From Marixanthotalea marina (lineage in GTDB: Bacteria > Bacteroidota > Bacteroidia > Flavobacteriales > Flavobacteriaceae), in the NCBI GenBank assembly GCA_018883545.1, contig JAHLEH010000010.1:1-64000 (forward strand): a DNA stretch of 64,000 nucleotides, in the 5' to 3' direction. Made by a program: the position numbers and the translations under genes. This document shows positions 1 through 9,303 of the stretch, in pieces; within the stretch, counting starts at the first letter, position 1, and the number at the start of each line of letters is the position of its first letter. The notes under the pieces are model-generated. The model had not been told where the DNA came from, did no database searches, and saw nothing but the letters and a program-made list of their open reading frames with translations.

Positions 1-51
1 AAAAGACCTCATTTGAGTCTTAACATGAAAACACCTAACTTTATACACAAC

Positions 52-84
52 AAAAAACCGATGAAGTTAACTTCATCGGTTTAA
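52..84 (-). terminator. Rho-independent terminator downstream of the DUF2807 lipoprotein gene
   Basis: A perfect 22-bp palindrome (58-79, arms ccgatgaagtt/aacttcatcgg) is preceded by six A and followed by T-rich sequence. Read on the minus strand it is a hairpin followed by a U-run, about 50 bases past the stop of the lipoprotein gene. The symmetry means it could also end a plus-strand transcript entering from the left edge. A second, weaker hairpin with a bulge lies at about 5-19. No gene can be assigned to bases 1-51. Confidence 0.75.
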
Positions 85-131
85 TTTAATTTTTTAAATA
101 CTGTCAACCTATTTTAGGACGACTCATGTAA

Positions 132-941
132 TTATTTACTTTGAATACTTCCAGAAACACCGCCTTGTTTCTCTACTTTTTCAGGATTTCCATAGTAATT
201 TATACCAGCGCCACTACTAGCTTTGGCTACAAGTTCTTTAGAGGTGTTAACAGTAATGTTGGAACCGCTACTGGCATTTACTTGGCTCGATTCCGCAATT
301 AAATCGCCAGCTCGTATACCGCTACCGCTACTAGCTTCGGCAATGAGTTTTGTTGTTTTTCCAGTAATTATAATGTTACTGCCAGAACTCGATTCACAGG
401 AAAGGGAAGATGTGTCCACATTCAGTTTAATGGAGCTTCCGCTACTAGCTTCGCAAGAGAGGGAATTAGTCTTTATATCTAAAGAAATGTTGCTTCCGCT
501 ACTGCTTTCAACAGTCAAATTATTAGCATTAATAGTGTTTGTGGTATGCACATTACTGCCGCTGGAAGAAGCAATATTGGAAATATTCTTGAAGTTAACA
601 TAAACTTTTTTGGCCTCAGCCCAACCAATATTCTCTTTGGTATGAATTTTTAAGGTATTGTCAACGACTTCAGCAATAATTAACTTCTGAAGGTTTTCAT
701 CGGCTTCAACCAAAACACTTTCGTTATCACTTTGTGTTAAATATACCTGAAGTCCTTCAGTCGCTTTAATGGCATTGAACGATCCATTTAATGGTCTGGT
801 TTCCTCAACCACATTGCCATTGCCTTTTATGCCAGGCCCAAAGCTGATGTCAAAATTGCATGAAAATAACGTAAAGCTTATAAGCAGTGCGACGATTATT
901 TTCGTGACTGTTGCAACAATAATTTTTGATAGAGTGGTCAT
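132..941 (-). CDS. DUF2807 (GIN-domain) lipoprotein with serine/glycine repeats
   Basis: Predicted lipoprotein of 269 residues. The N-terminus has a hydrophobic segment ending in a lipobox (Leu-Phe-Ser-Cys, Cys28), so it should be anchored in the envelope facing the periplasm or surface. Residues about 40-110 fit the start of the putative auto-transporter adhesin head GIN (DUF2807) domain. Residues about 125-255 carry seven copies of an A/S-S-S-G-S/A-x-V/I motif spaced roughly 15-20 residues apart, as expected for one motif per turn of a right-handed beta-solenoid. The signal region also contains a short internal duplication (KIIVAtvtKIIVAl). It lies downstream of the PspC/PadR pair on the same strand after a 130-base gap, and DUF2807 and PspC proteins often neighbour each other in Bacteroidota. 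The molecular function is unknown; adhesin activity is only the family name. Confidence 0.85.
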   Translation of the reverse strand: MTTLSKIIVATVTKIIVALLISFTLFSCNFDISFGPGIKGNGNVVEETRPLNGSFNAIKATEGLQVYLTQSDNESVLVEADENLQKLIIAEVVDNTLKIHTKENIGWAEAKKVYVNFKNISNIASSSGSNVHTTNTINANNLTVESSSGSNISLDIKTNSLSCEASSGSSIKLNVDTSSLSCESSSGSNIIITGKTTKLIAEASSGSGIRAGDLIAESSQVNASSGSNITVNTSKELVAKASSGAGINYYGNPEKVEKQGGVSGSIQSK

Positions 942-1071
942 AACTAATTGTTTTTTTGATACTAAAACAAGTTCAGTACAGGTTGTTTGTTTTGTAATAT
1001 TTAAATATCAATTAATTATTTGAAAGTTAATGAATTAATTAACTGACTTGTTGTTTTTTAATGATGAATTG

Positions 1072-2844
1072 TTAATCTTCAGATTTTACACTTACACCTT
1101 GTGAATTGATGTTTACCTTCACTTTTTCCGATTCGGCCTTTACGCCAGTACTATCTATTTTTAAAGTACTGGCGTCACCTTTAATTTCTACACCTTTACT
1201 GTCTATGTTAACACTTGGGGTGTTTATGTTTACTTCAAATGTTTCCTCGTCTTCTTCCTCTTCACAACCATCACAAATGATACCGTCTTCTGTTATGGTA
1301 ACATAGTGGTTTAAATATTTGGATGAAACATCGGAACTGTGATACAAAAACGACCTAACATTATCATTTAGTTTGATTACTGAACCAATTGGCAAATAAA
1401 GTGTTAGAATAATTTCTTGGTCACTGAATTTATTTTTAGGATCAGTTGATAAATAACTGTCTAATAGCAGGGCGTTGTTATTTAAAGTATAATTGTAGTT
1501 TATGTTTTTGGCTCTATTGATGGCTTTTTCATAATCACTTCCTTCAGCGCTTTTCTCAATACTAATTTTAGCAATAGAATCTGTGGTTGGTTTTACTGAA
1601 AACATTATGTTTTTTCTGTAAAGCATCTCATCGCCATTTTCATTATTCGCTAATTTATAGGAGTGGCTTCGGTAATGGTTTCGAAACAATTGGTTTTCGG
1701 CCATCGAAATTTTTAAAGTATCAGCAGCCATAACATTCAGCTCTTGCCTTTCAACAAAACGCTCGTTAAATGCATGTTCGCTGGCTTCGCGAATGCCTAT
1801 CACAACCAATGCTATGATTGAAAATAGCCAAAGCCCAAGCAAAGTGAACTTAGCAATGTTACCAATTGATTTAAGGTTGTTGATTAAAATTTTCAGCCCT
1901 AAATAGAACAAAAAGAAAAATGGGATGCCAATAGCAAAAAACACAAACAGTGACACTAGCCAAATGGGCGTATTGCCTGGGTTGGCTACATTAATAAAAT
2001 TAGTGCCAGGTATGTGTAAAACGTCTGCCACACCTACCGAAAACCATGCTATTATTAATGCGATGATGGTTAATGAACCAATTAAAATAAGCAGCACACC
2101 AATAAATTTGGCAAACAGTTTAAAGAAAAACATAATAATGTCTGCCAGCGTATCAAAAAAATTCTTTGAGGTTGACTTTATAGATGTACCACCTTTTTTG
2201 GCGGCTCCAGACACCGATTTGGAGACATTTTTAGCGGTTTCAGAAACGGTGTCGGCTACATTTTCAAAGCCGTCTTTAATTTTTTTTTCAATGTTGCTAA
2301 TGTTAACAGGTTCGCCCGTCATCATTATTTTTTCAGCGGTTGTTGTAGCTGCAGGTACTAAAATCCAAAATAAGATATAAATAATGATAAACGTACCTCC
2401 AGAGGCAATGGTTAAAATTATCCACAGCAAACGCATCCAAACGGCATCAATGCCTAAATAATGACCCAGTCCAGAGGAAACACCGCTTATATACGAATTA
2501 TCGGTATCTCTAAACAATTTTTTGCTCGGTGCTGTTTTTTTATATGTACCAGAATTTGGTGTATCTTCAAAAATATCGTCGTCCACCAAATAGTCTTCGG
2601 GTTGTCCCATAATAGCAATAACCTCGTCTACTTCTTTAATGCCTATAACTTGCTTGTCGTGCTTTACACGTTCGTTAAAAAGTTCGGCAATGCGTGCCTC
2701 GATATCAGAAATAATTTCAGAACGCCCTTGGGAATCTGTAAATGAACGTTTTATAGCCTCAAGATAGCGTTGTAGTTTCAAGTATGCATCTTCGTCTATG
2801 TGGAAGAATGTACCAGCTAAATTTATGTTGACAGTTTTATTCAT
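1072..2844 (-). CDS. PspC-domain multi-pass membrane protein
   Basis: 590-residue inner-membrane protein. Residues 1-95 form a charged cytoplasmic region seen in Bacteroidota PspC proteins. Residues about 108-168 are the PspC domain (Lys-Leu-Phe-Arg start, a G-V-S-x-G-L-G-x-Y-L core and a long hydrophobic hairpin). Three further hydrophobic segments lie between about 235 and 360. The C-terminal third is predicted extracytoplasmic; it contains an acidic CDGCEEEEDEE stretch and ends in alternating V-x-I/V-x-S strands that look like a small beta-solenoid. PspC proteins sense or stabilise the membrane under stress in proteobacteria; whether that holds here is inference. The start codon overlaps the stop of the PadR gene by four bases (ATGA), so the two are translationally coupled. 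Confidence 0.88.
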   Translation of the reverse strand: MNKTVNINLAGTFFHIDEDAYLKLQRYLEAIKRSFTDSQGRSEIISDIEARIAELFNERVKHDKQVIGIKEVDEVIAIMGQPEDYLVDDDIFEDTPNSGTYKKTAPSKKLFRDTDNSYISGVSSGLGHYLGIDAVWMRLLWIILTIASGGTFIIIYILFWILVPAATTTAEKIMMTGEPVNISNIEKKIKDGFENVADTVSETAKNVSKSVSGAAKKGGTSIKSTSKNFFDTLADIIMFFFKLFAKFIGVLLILIGSLTIIALIIAWFSVGVADVLHIPGTNFINVANPGNTPIWLVSLFVFFAIGIPFFFLFYLGLKILINNLKSIGNIAKFTLLGLWLFSIIALVVIGIREASEHAFNERFVERQELNVMAADTLKISMAENQLFRNHYRSHSYKLANNENGDEMLYRKNIMFSVKPTTDSIAKISIEKSAEGSDYEKAINRAKNINYNYTLNNNALLLDSYLSTDPKNKFSDQEIILTLYLPIGSVIKLNDNVRSFLYHSSDVSSKYLNHYVTITEDGIICDGCEEEEDEETFEVNINTPSVNIDSKGVEIKGDASTLKIDSTGVKAESEKVKVNINSQGVSVKSED

Positions 2845-3182
2845 TTTTTTGGTGTTTTTTGGCTTGTTACTATGTTTACTGCATTTTGCAGTTCACTCCA
2901 TGTAGTGTTTAATTCGTTTAAAAACAATTTACCGGTTTCGGTTAAACCGTAGTATTTTCTTGGTGGGCCAGACTGGGATTCTTCCCATCGGTAATTTAAA
3001 AGTCCGGCATTTTTTAGTCTTGTTAGCAGCGGATAAATAGTGCCCTCTACAACAAGTAGCTTGGCGTCTTTTAGTGTGTCTAGAATTTCGGCAACATAAG
3101 CGTCTTCGTCTTTTAAGACCGAGAGTATGCAGTATTCTAAAACACCCTTACGCATTTGAGCTTTTGTGTTTTCTATTTTCAT
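2841..3182 (-). CDS. PadR-family transcriptional regulator
   Basis: 113-residue winged-helix protein of the short PadR class: an N-terminal recognition region (R-K-G-x-L-E-Y-C-I-L), the diagnostic E-G-T-I-Y-P-L-L-x-R-L segment at about 47-57, and a C-terminal dimerisation helix. It is the first gene of the PadR-PspC pair. PadR proteins are usually autoregulating repressors released by a ligand. An inverted repeat 29 bases upstream of the start is a plausible autoregulatory operator. The natural inference is that it controls the membrane-stress gene it is coupled to. Confidence 0.9.
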   Translation of the reverse strand: MKIENTKAQMRKGVLEYCILSVLKDEDAYVAEILDTLKDAKLLVVEGTIYPLLTRLKNAGLLNYRWEESQSGPPRKYYGLTETGKLFLNELNTTWSELQNAVNIVTSQKTPKK

Positions 3183-3210
3183 AAGTCTTTTCTATTTTTT
3201 GTCAATGGTC

Positions 3211-3227
3211 TTATGCAGTTCGCATAA
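3211..3227 (-). promoter_or_regulatory. Candidate PadR operator (TTATGC-N5-GCATAA)
   Basis: A six-base inverted repeat TTATGC/GCATAA separated by five bases lies 29-45 bases upstream of the padR-like start codon. PadR regulators typically bind short palindromes in their own promoters. The assignment rests only on symmetry and position. Confidence 0.45.
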
Positions 3228-3333
3228 AATACATTGAGATTGATTGATGATTTTGGAAATGCTCGTGTCATGTTCTAAAGCTTTTTAATGTGGAGAAACT
3301 GTTCATTTTTTGATTGATGATGATTATAGTTAG

Positions 3334-3780
3334 TTATTTGATGAAATTTATAGTTAAAGGATAATGGTAATATTCGCCTTCCCGTGCTTTTAAACTGGCT
3401 TTTATTATAAATACGATTTCCAAAATAAATGCTATGATGGCTAAAGCGCCCAAGCCACCGCCTATGTAAAGTAGGGGAGACGGTTTGCCTATGCTAATAT
3501 GGAAATCGTTGAACCCATGAAAGTCTATAAAGTCAAATCCATGGAATAATTTGAAAATAAAGAAAGGAATGCTAATGGTCCCTAATATAATGGCGTACAG
3601 CAAAATACTTAATTGAAAATTAATCGCCTGTTTGCCGTGGATGTCAACAAACTCTGATTTTTCCTTATTGGCAATCCATAAGATTACAGGACCTAAAAAG
3701 TTTCCAAACGGAATAAAGAACCTGCTAAAGGTTGATAAATGGACTAAAGTGGCTATGTTTTTTTGATGGTCGTTTAACAT
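3334..3780 (-). CDS. DUF4870 membrane protein
   Basis: Small inner-membrane protein of 148 residues when started at the internal Met (MLNDHQKNIATL). An upstream ATG at 3837 would add 19 polar residues, but family members begin near the DHQKN-like segment, so the shorter start is preferred. The N-terminus resembles the DUF4870 signature (cytoplasmic helix, a P-x-G-N-F-L-G-P segment, then I-D-x-H-G-K-Q-A-I-N-F-Q before a membrane hairpin). Three or four hydrophobic segments follow. It is on the same strand as padR/pspC but separated by about 150 bases, so it probably has its own promoter. The function of DUF4870 is unknown. Confidence 0.83.
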   Translation of the reverse strand: MLNDHQKNIATLVHLSTFSRFFIPFGNFLGPVILWIANKEKSEFVDIHGKQAINFQLSILLYAIILGTISIPFFIFKLFHGFDFIDFHGFNDFHISIGKPSPLLYIGGGLGALAIIAFILEIVFIIKASLKAREGEYYHYPLTINFIK

Positions 3781-3941
3781 GATTTTTTGATTGATATTGT
3801 TTTGTTTTTTAAAAACATATAATAGTTTCTTATGCAAATATATGTCTTAAAAAAGGTATTATGTTACGCATAGTACTTAAAATTAACATAAAATTAACAT
3901 TTTAAAATGAAAGATTATTTCATACTTTAGTGAAAACTTAG

Positions 3942-4406
3942 ATGGTTGGAATGATGCTGACTCCTAGAAAATTAAATGCTTTTACCATGTTTAAGCTACC
4001 CTCGGCTTTTATATGTGGTGTGCGTACAAAATTTATTGATGAAACGAAGTGTGTGGTTTCGGTTAAATACCGTTGGATTAACCAAAATCCATTTAAATCG
4101 ATGTTTTGGGCAGTACAGGGTATGGCTGCAGAATTTTCTACTGGAGCTTTAATGATGGGTAAAATTCAGCAGTCGGGTAAGCGGGTGTCTATGTTGGTAA
4201 CATCCAATACGGCCACTTTTACCAAAAAAGCTAAAGGAAGAATTCATTTTACATGTAACGATGGGGATTTGATTGACGACATTTTAAATAAAGCCATTGA
4301 AACAGGTGAGGGACAAACCATTTCCATGAAATCGGTAGGCATTGATGAGGTGGGAGATGTTGTTTCTACTTTTGTTTTTGAATGGAGTATAAAATTGAAA
4401 AGTTGA
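3942..4406 (+). CDS. DUF4442 hotdog-fold protein (possible thioesterase)
   Basis: 154 residues matching DUF4442, a hotdog-fold family related to acyl-CoA thioesterases. The conserved block N-P-F-K-S-M-x-x-A-V-Q-x-M-A-A-E-x-S-T-G sits at about 48-68, in the position of the catalytic helix in hotdog enzymes. The start is uncertain: ATGs at 3942, 3951 and 3954 are all in frame, and the last (M-L-T-P-R-K-L-N) best matches how this family usually begins. Its substrate is unknown. It is divergent from the DUF4870 gene. A hairpin with 11-bp arms (4409-4419 and 4435-4445) follows the stop but lacks a U-run. Confidence 0.78.
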   Translation: MVGMMLTPRKLNAFTMFKLPSAFICGVRTKFIDETKCVVSVKYRWINQNPFKSMFWAVQGMAAEFSTGALMMGKIQQSGKRVSMLVTSNTATFTKKAKGRIHFTCNDGDLIDDILNKAIETGEGQTISMKSVGIDEVGDVVSTFVFEWSIKLKS

Positions 4407-4508
4407 GTTGTTTGTTGTTAAGTTGTTACAGCTAAACAACAAACAAAAAATGTAACAAAATCATAAAAACATCAACAAATAAACGAATTAACAAATAAAC
4501 ATTTCAAA

Positions 4509-5309
4509 ATGACAGCACACGAAATAGACTATAATATCTACGGCGAGGAAATGCAATACGTAGAAATTGAACTTGACCCCCAGGAAGGCGTTATTGCCGA
4601 AGCCGGCAGCTTTATGATGATGGATGATGGTATTAAAATGGAAACCATCTTTGGGGACGGCTCACAAAATGATTCTGGGTTTTTAGGAAAAATATTAGGG
4701 GCGGGAAAGCGTATACTAACGGGAGAGAGTTTATTTATGACAGCCTTCTACAATAATCTCGTTGGAAAACGAAAAGTGTCGTTTGCCTCGCCTTACCCAG
4801 GGAAAATAATCCCGATAGACTTAACGGATTTTGGAGGAAAGTTTATTTGTCAAAAAGATGCTTTTTTATGTGCTGCCAAGGGTGTGAGTGTGGGTATAGA
4901 ATTTTCCAAACGTTTGGGTAGAGGTTTATTTGGTGGTGAAGGCTTCATCATGCAAAAATTGGAAGGCGATGGTATGGCCTTTGTGCATGCAGGTGGTACT
5001 ATGGCTAAAAAAGTACTGCAACGAGGGGAAACGTTACGGGTAGATACAGGTTGTATTGTTGGGTTTACCCAAGATATAGACTATGATATAGAGTTTATAG
5101 GTGGTATAAAAAACACCATTTTTGGTGGTGAGGGTCTTTTCTTTGCCAAGTTACAAGGCCCAGGAACTGTTTATATACAATCACTACCGTTTAGCAGATT
5201 GGCAGGTAGGGTTTTGGCATCGGCACCACAAGGAGGCGGTAAACAAAAAGGAGAGGGCAGTATACTTGGAGGCTTAGGTGATTTGCTGGATGGGGATAAC
5301 CGATTCTAA
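4509..5309 (+). CDS. TIGR00266/AIM24 family protein
   Basis: 266 residues, collinear with the TIGR00266 family (AIM24-like beta-sandwich). Visible signatures are the [18 protein letters not shown] segment near the N-terminus, G-E-S-L-F-M-T-x-F near 75, and repeated glycine-rich G-G-E-G-L/F-F/I segments that mark the triplicated beta fold. AIM24 homologues are membrane-associated in mitochondria, but the bacterial function is not established. It is followed directly by a strong terminator. Confidence 0.88.
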   Translation: MTAHEIDYNIYGEEMQYVEIELDPQEGVIAEAGSFMMMDDGIKMETIFGDGSQNDSGFLGKILGAGKRILTGESLFMTAFYNNLVGKRKVSFASPYPGKIIPIDLTDFGGKFICQKDAFLCAAKGVSVGIEFSKRLGRGLFGGEGFIMQKLEGDGMAFVHAGGTMAKKVLQRGETLRVDTGCIVGFTQDIDYDIEFIGGIKNTIFGGEGLFFAKLQGPGTVYIQSLPFSRLAGRVLASAPQGGGKQKGEGSILGGLGDLLDGDNRF

Positions 5310-5323
5310 AATTAATTCATAGT

Positions 5324-5365
5324 AAACAACAAAGCCTATACATTTTGCGTAGGCTTTGTTGTTTT
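5324..5365. terminator. Bidirectional Rho-independent terminator
   Basis: A perfect 15-bp stem (5324-5338 with 5350-5364) with an 11-base loop, A-rich before and T-rich after, sits between the convergent AIM24-like gene and the T9SS-protein gene. It can serve both. Confidence 0.9.
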
Positions 5366-5374
5366 AAACCAATA

Positions 5375-8300
5375 TCAATATTTAACAAACTTGATATTTT
5401 TAAGTTTTTGTGAAACTGTAGTTTCAACTTTAAGAATGTAAACACCATTAGAAATGTTAGATAAGTCAACAACATTAGTCTCGGGAGCATTTATATTTAA
5501 AATAGATTGTCCTAAAGAATTAAAAATGTCCAATCGTTTCATGGATTGAATGTCTTTTACATGTAATGTTAAAAGTTTGGTTTCAGGGTTGTAAGATGTA
5601 AAAATATGTTCGTTTTCGAAATCTGGACTTCCTAGAGAAATTTGTTCAGAAAACACAATGGAAAATTCATTAAAATCTCCTGTGTTTAAAGATAATTCTA
5701 CTTCGCTATCCCTTAAGTTATAATAAGTGTTTGTGTTATTGTTAAATAAATAAATATTTAGGTTGTCTGGTACATGCTCCATTTTATCAATAGAAAAACG
5801 ATATATACCAGAGTCTGTTGCTTTTATTTCCAATGGAAGATTGTCTTCGGTATTTATTTCAGGTAAAGCTTGAATAGCAAGATGTTTGTCATCTAAAATC
5901 CAACCAATGTCATTTTTTAAATTGTCATAGGATTCGGCGTCATAAGCACGATCATAGCCATAAGTGGCATTTTCGCTATCGTAGCCTAGACCTATCATTT
6001 TGGTTTGTCCTTTAGGAGACATAAACGAAAACCAAATTTTAGGCCGTTCGTCCACAATGTCTTTAGTGTTATTTGTTTTATAGTAAATAGTTTCACCTAA
6101 AGATTCTCGGGCAAATGCACGTTGGGCATTGTTAAAGGTTAAAGTTCCTGAATTTGTTATGATGGTAAAAAAACCTTGGCTTACATTAATGTATTGTGTA
6201 GGGGCAGATTTAGAAGGTGTGCCGTTCCCACTGGTCAGCCCTGAAGCATCGGCCACAGCAGGCAAGGGCATCATTAAATTATAAACAGCGTAACCGCCTT
6301 CATAATCTGATAAATAATGACTGTTATTATTAGTAAATGATTCCCAGAAATATAATGTACCATCAATAACAGATAAATTATCATTAATAAATTGATTGGC
6401 ATCAAGTGTAGAAGGATACGGGTTGCCTGTTAAGAAATCAGTTCCCGCTGTAACAGAAATACTATACGTTCCATCATTAGGGATACCTCTAAATATAAGT
6501 TCTTGATCTGGGGTTGCAGCTCCAGAGCCTTTCATTGTAAATCCTTCGCCTGGCGATAAATTACTTGTAGGGGAAAGTTTTATCCAAGCATTGTAATCAT
6601 TAGATGCTCCTTTAAATTTATAAAGCCACCTACTGCTTAATGTAATTGGAGACGTTGCAGGGTTTGGATTTAGGGAGGTTGTAAAGTTAACTGTACCATT
6701 TGCGTCCTCTAAATAGCCAATTTGCCAGAAACCGCCTCTGCTTACAGGAGCACTCCAATAATTATAGCTAAATGCATTGGTTGTGCCTTGCTGTCTTGCT
6801 GTTAGGCTTCCTGTACCAGAGTTTAAACTAGCTCCTGTATGGTTTTGAATGAGTTGTGCTTCACCAAGTAGATTTATTGAACCATTAACAACCGCTTGAT
6901 TTTCTACTTCAAGTAATACACCGTTAGCAACATTTAAAGTAGCTCCCGGTTCCACTTCAACTTCTCTTACATGAGCGTTTGTTATTAAGTTTGCAGCAGA
7001 ACCAGCTTTAACGGTTAATTTAAAACACACATCAGAGGTGTTTGGTGCATTTCCAGTACCAGAACCGTTATAATAGTTTGAACCATCCCAAACAATTTGG
7101 TCGGTGTAACGTAATGTAAAATAGCGGTTGTTTCTAATTCTAACCCCTGTGGCTGTTGCGGTATTACCAACGATAGTTAAATCATAAACATCGTCAGGCG
7201 AAGATAAATCTGGACTGTTGTCTATTACCAACTGTAAAGGGGCGCAATCTTGTTTTTCAGATAAATCCATACTGCTTATATCAAAAGATATCGATATGTC
7301 TCCTATGTTGTTTCCAGGTTGACTAACGCGCCACTTTGAATTTAACTGTTCGGTATAATTGGCAGTATTTGTAGTGAAATTGTATGTAGGATTTGATGTT
7401 TCTTCACCCCAGAACAAGAATTCACCATTATCTAAATCTGTAGGGTTACTAATACGCACTATACCTGTACCTTGAGAATCGGTGTGGTTAGAACCATCGC
7501 TTGCTTGCCCAATACCGGCAACATTGTGATCAAAATTTCCCGCAGCCCCAGGATTATCCCTTGTGTATATGTCGTTTGCTGCTAAGGTTAAACCGTACTT
7601 AGCAGCAAGATAATTGTTTATTATAATTTGTTGGGCTGTATTCACTTTAGTTTTAAAAACAATCAATTCTGCAACATCTCCAACAAAACCATTGGTGCCA
7701 GATGTATTGCCTCCAATGTTAAACCGTTGTGTACTGTGTGAATTATATGTTGAAGTGTTTGCTTGCGAATCGAGCAAGTTTAAATTTCTATATAATTGTT
7801 TTCCTGTTGTGGGGTGCGCATCAAATTCCCATATAGAATATGCATTTAAACCCGATAGGCCGCCTACTTGTATTCTGGCATCAGTACCACAACAAGTGCC
7901 AATATCGTAATAAACTGTTCCGTTCCAAGGTATGTGGCTGGAAAACCTTGTGCTTGTTACTAAGGGGGCTGTTGTATATACACTAGATTGTTGCGAAGTA
8001 TTATCTGCTCTAGCAATAATAAATGAAGAGGCTTGATTGGTTATAAAGTTTGAGGATGTAAGTGTTTGTCCTGTTCTTAATCTATTACTTCCGTTAAAAC
8101 TTATTTCTTCGTAGCCATTGATAGCAGTAGGGGTTAATGTAGGTCTTTGCGTTCCTGTTTCGCTCATGTCAAATGCTGGAACCCCTGCTGAATTTATCCA
8201 ACTATCTACTGATGTACCCGTGGTTGTAATGCCGTTGTCGGGTCTATACCACATAATTAAACCTGAAGTGCCGTCGTTTGACCCTACACCTCCAGGACCG

Positions 8301-8821
8301 GTATAGCCACTAATTGTTGCGGTGTAACAAAGGTTAAGTGTGATGCTGTTAATGGTTCCTCCATCCCAGTTTGTATCATCTGTAACTCTTAAAGTCCAAT
8401 CTCCATTGGAGTTTTGGCCATTAAAACTGGCTAAAGACCCTTCAGGGCGATATGTGCCAGAAAGGGTTGTGTTGCCCGTTGGTAAGGTGTTAGTAGAGGC
8501 ATCATCAAAAGTAACGTTGTTATAGTTATCTCCATTTCCACCGTTGTCTGTAGATAATTCTACGGTTGTGCCAGTAGGAGATATTAAATAAATATCTAAA
8601 TCTTCATTCCATGTATGCGAAATATTAACGGTAACATTCACATCTGTTAACACATAGGAGTCGGGTACAGTTATGGTTGTGTTGTAGGTGCCAGACCACC
8701 AAGATATGTTTGTTCCAGGATTAACAGAATAGTCAGTGCAAATGTCTTGCCCGTAAAAGTTGATAGAAATTAAAAAAAATAAATACAGACGTAGTAACGA
8801 AAATATTTTGAGAGATTTCAT
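5375..8821 (-). CDS. Large secreted protein: P-domain, LamG-like domain, T9SS type A sorting tail
   Basis: 1148 residues. A signal peptide occupies about 1-25 (hydrophobic core, cleavage near F-Y-G-Q). Residues about 27-167 match a proprotein-convertase P-domain (S-W-x-G-T-Y-N-T-T-I-T-V-P, then N-G-D-W-T-L-R-V-T-D-D). Residues about 185-410 look like a concanavalin/LamG-type sandwich beginning G-L-I-M-W-Y-R-P-D. A low-complexity region rich in G, N, S and T follows. The last roughly 75 residues form a type A type-IX-secretion sorting domain (I-F-N-S-L-G-Q-S, then D-L-S-N-I-S-N-G-V-Y-I-L-K-V and a basic end). It is therefore predicted to be secreted or surface-attached through the T9SS. No catalytic domain is recognisable, so adhesion or glycan binding is more likely than proteolysis. 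It is monocistronic. Confidence 0.88.
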   Translation of the reverse strand: MKSLKIFSLLRLYLFFLISINFYGQDICTDYSVNPGTNISWWSGTYNTTITVPDSYVLTDVNVTVNISHTWNEDLDIYLISPTGTTVELSTDNGGNGDNYNNVTFDDASTNTLPTGNTTLSGTYRPEGSLASFNGQNSNGDWTLRVTDDTNWDGGTINSITLNLCYTATISGYTGPGGVGSNDGTSGLIMWYRPDNGITTTGTSVDSWINSAGVPAFDMSETGTQRPTLTPTAINGYEEISFNGSNRLRTGQTLTSSNFITNQASSFIIARADNTSQQSSVYTTAPLVTSTRFSSHIPWNGTVYYDIGTCCGTDARIQVGGLSGLNAYSIWEFDAHPTTGKQLYRNLNLLDSQANTSTYNSHSTQRFNIGGNTSGTNGFVGDVAELIVFKTKVNTAQQIIINNYLAAKYGLTLAANDIYTRDNPGAAGNFDHNVAGIGQASDGSNHTDSQGTGIVRISNPTDLDNGEFLFWGEETSNPTYNFTTNTANYTEQLNSKWRVSQPGNNIGDISISFDISSMDLSEKQDCAPLQLVIDNSPDLSSPDDVYDLTIVGNTATATGVRIRNNRYFTLRYTDQIVWDGSNYYNGSGTGNAPNTSDVCFKLTVKAGSAANLITNAHVREVEVEPGATLNVANGVLLEVENQAVVNGSINLLGEAQLIQNHTGASLNSGTGSLTARQQGTTNAFSYNYWSAPVSRGGFWQIGYLEDANGTVNFTTSLNPNPATSPITLSSRWLYKFKGASNDYNAWIKLSPTSNLSPGEGFTMKGSGAATPDQELIFRGIPNDGTYSISVTAGTDFLTGNPYPSTLDANQFINDNLSVIDGTLYFWESFTNNNSHYLSDYEGGYAVYNLMMPLPAVADASGLTSGNGTPSKSAPTQYINVSQGFFTIITNSGTLTFNNAQRAFARESLGETIYYKTNNTKDIVDERPKIWFSFMSPKGQTKMIGLGYDSENATYGYDRAYDAESYDNLKNDIGWILDDKHLAIQALPEINTEDNLPLEIKATDSGIYRFSIDKMEHVPDNLNIYLFNNNTNTYYNLRDSEVELSLNTGDFNEFSIVFSEQISLGSPDFENEHIFTSYNPETKLLTLHVKDIQSMKRLDIFNSLGQSILNINAPETNVVDLSNISNGVYILKVETTVSQKLKNIKFVKY

Positions 8822-9078
8822 AAGTTGAGAGAGTTGAGAGATTTATAGCAATTTGAGAGTTTTTACAGCAATTTATAAATGGGTTTTATGGGTTAAAGGT
8901 ATATTTTAGTGGGTAAAAGTACAAAAAAATCCATTTCAAGGGGATTGTGTCACTACAATATTAATATTTAGTTAAAAAAATAAAAATATCCATTTTTTTA
9001 TTAAATTTATCAACGGAATTTTAAAATTACTGCTTATTAAACAAATCTACTTTTATAAACCTAAAACCGACATTAACC

Positions 9079-9276
9079 ATGGCAAGAGCAATGCTTGAGT
9101 ATACCAAAACGGTACTTAAAAAAGTTAGTTTTGATACAACACTGTTCTGTAAAGAAGTTCAAAAAGCAGTGCAAAGATTATTACCTTACGAGTTAGAAGA
9201 ACTAAAAGAGTTTATTCTATCTCTTATTAAACAGAACCCAGAATTAGATAAGTGTTTAATTTATCTAAAAGCATAG
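9079..9276 (+). CDS. Small uncharacterised helical protein (65 aa)
   Basis: 65 residues with no signal peptide or membrane segment. It is mixed-charge and predicted fully helical, with a run of basic and hydrophobic residues in the first half and E-E-L-K-E-F-I-L-S-L-I in the second. The two Cys residues (24 and 59) show no metal-binding spacing. I do not recognise a named family. It stands alone with its own strong terminator immediately after the stop, which supports it being a real gene. A small cytoplasmic regulator or adaptor is possible, but nothing in the sequence fixes a role. Confidence 0.72.
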   Translation: MARAMLEYTKTVLKKVSFDTTLFCKEVQKAVQRLLPYELEELKEFILSLIKQNPELDKCLIYLKA

Positions 9277-9303
9277 AAAAAGCGACCATTTGGTCGCTTT
9301 TTT
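9277..9303. terminator. Bidirectional Rho-independent terminator
   Basis: Stem agcgacca/tggtcgct (9281-9288 and 9291-9298) extended by A4/T5 flanks, with a two-base loop. It begins one base after the small gene's stop and runs into the oxyR stop codon, so it serves both convergent genes. Confidence 0.92.

Noticed and set aside
1..51. Possible gene end or second terminator at the left edge
   Set aside because: A bulged six-bp stem is present but too weak, and no reading frame can be attached to it.
1925..2380. 151-residue open frame antisense to the PspC-like gene
   Set aside because: Shadow of the membrane-helix coding region; hydrophobic composition comes from the opposite strand.
3859..3873. 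Second PadR operator upstream of the DUF4870 gene
   Set aside because: The dyad TTATG/CATAG has a different spacer length from the padR site, so shared recognition is doubtful; kept only as a hint.
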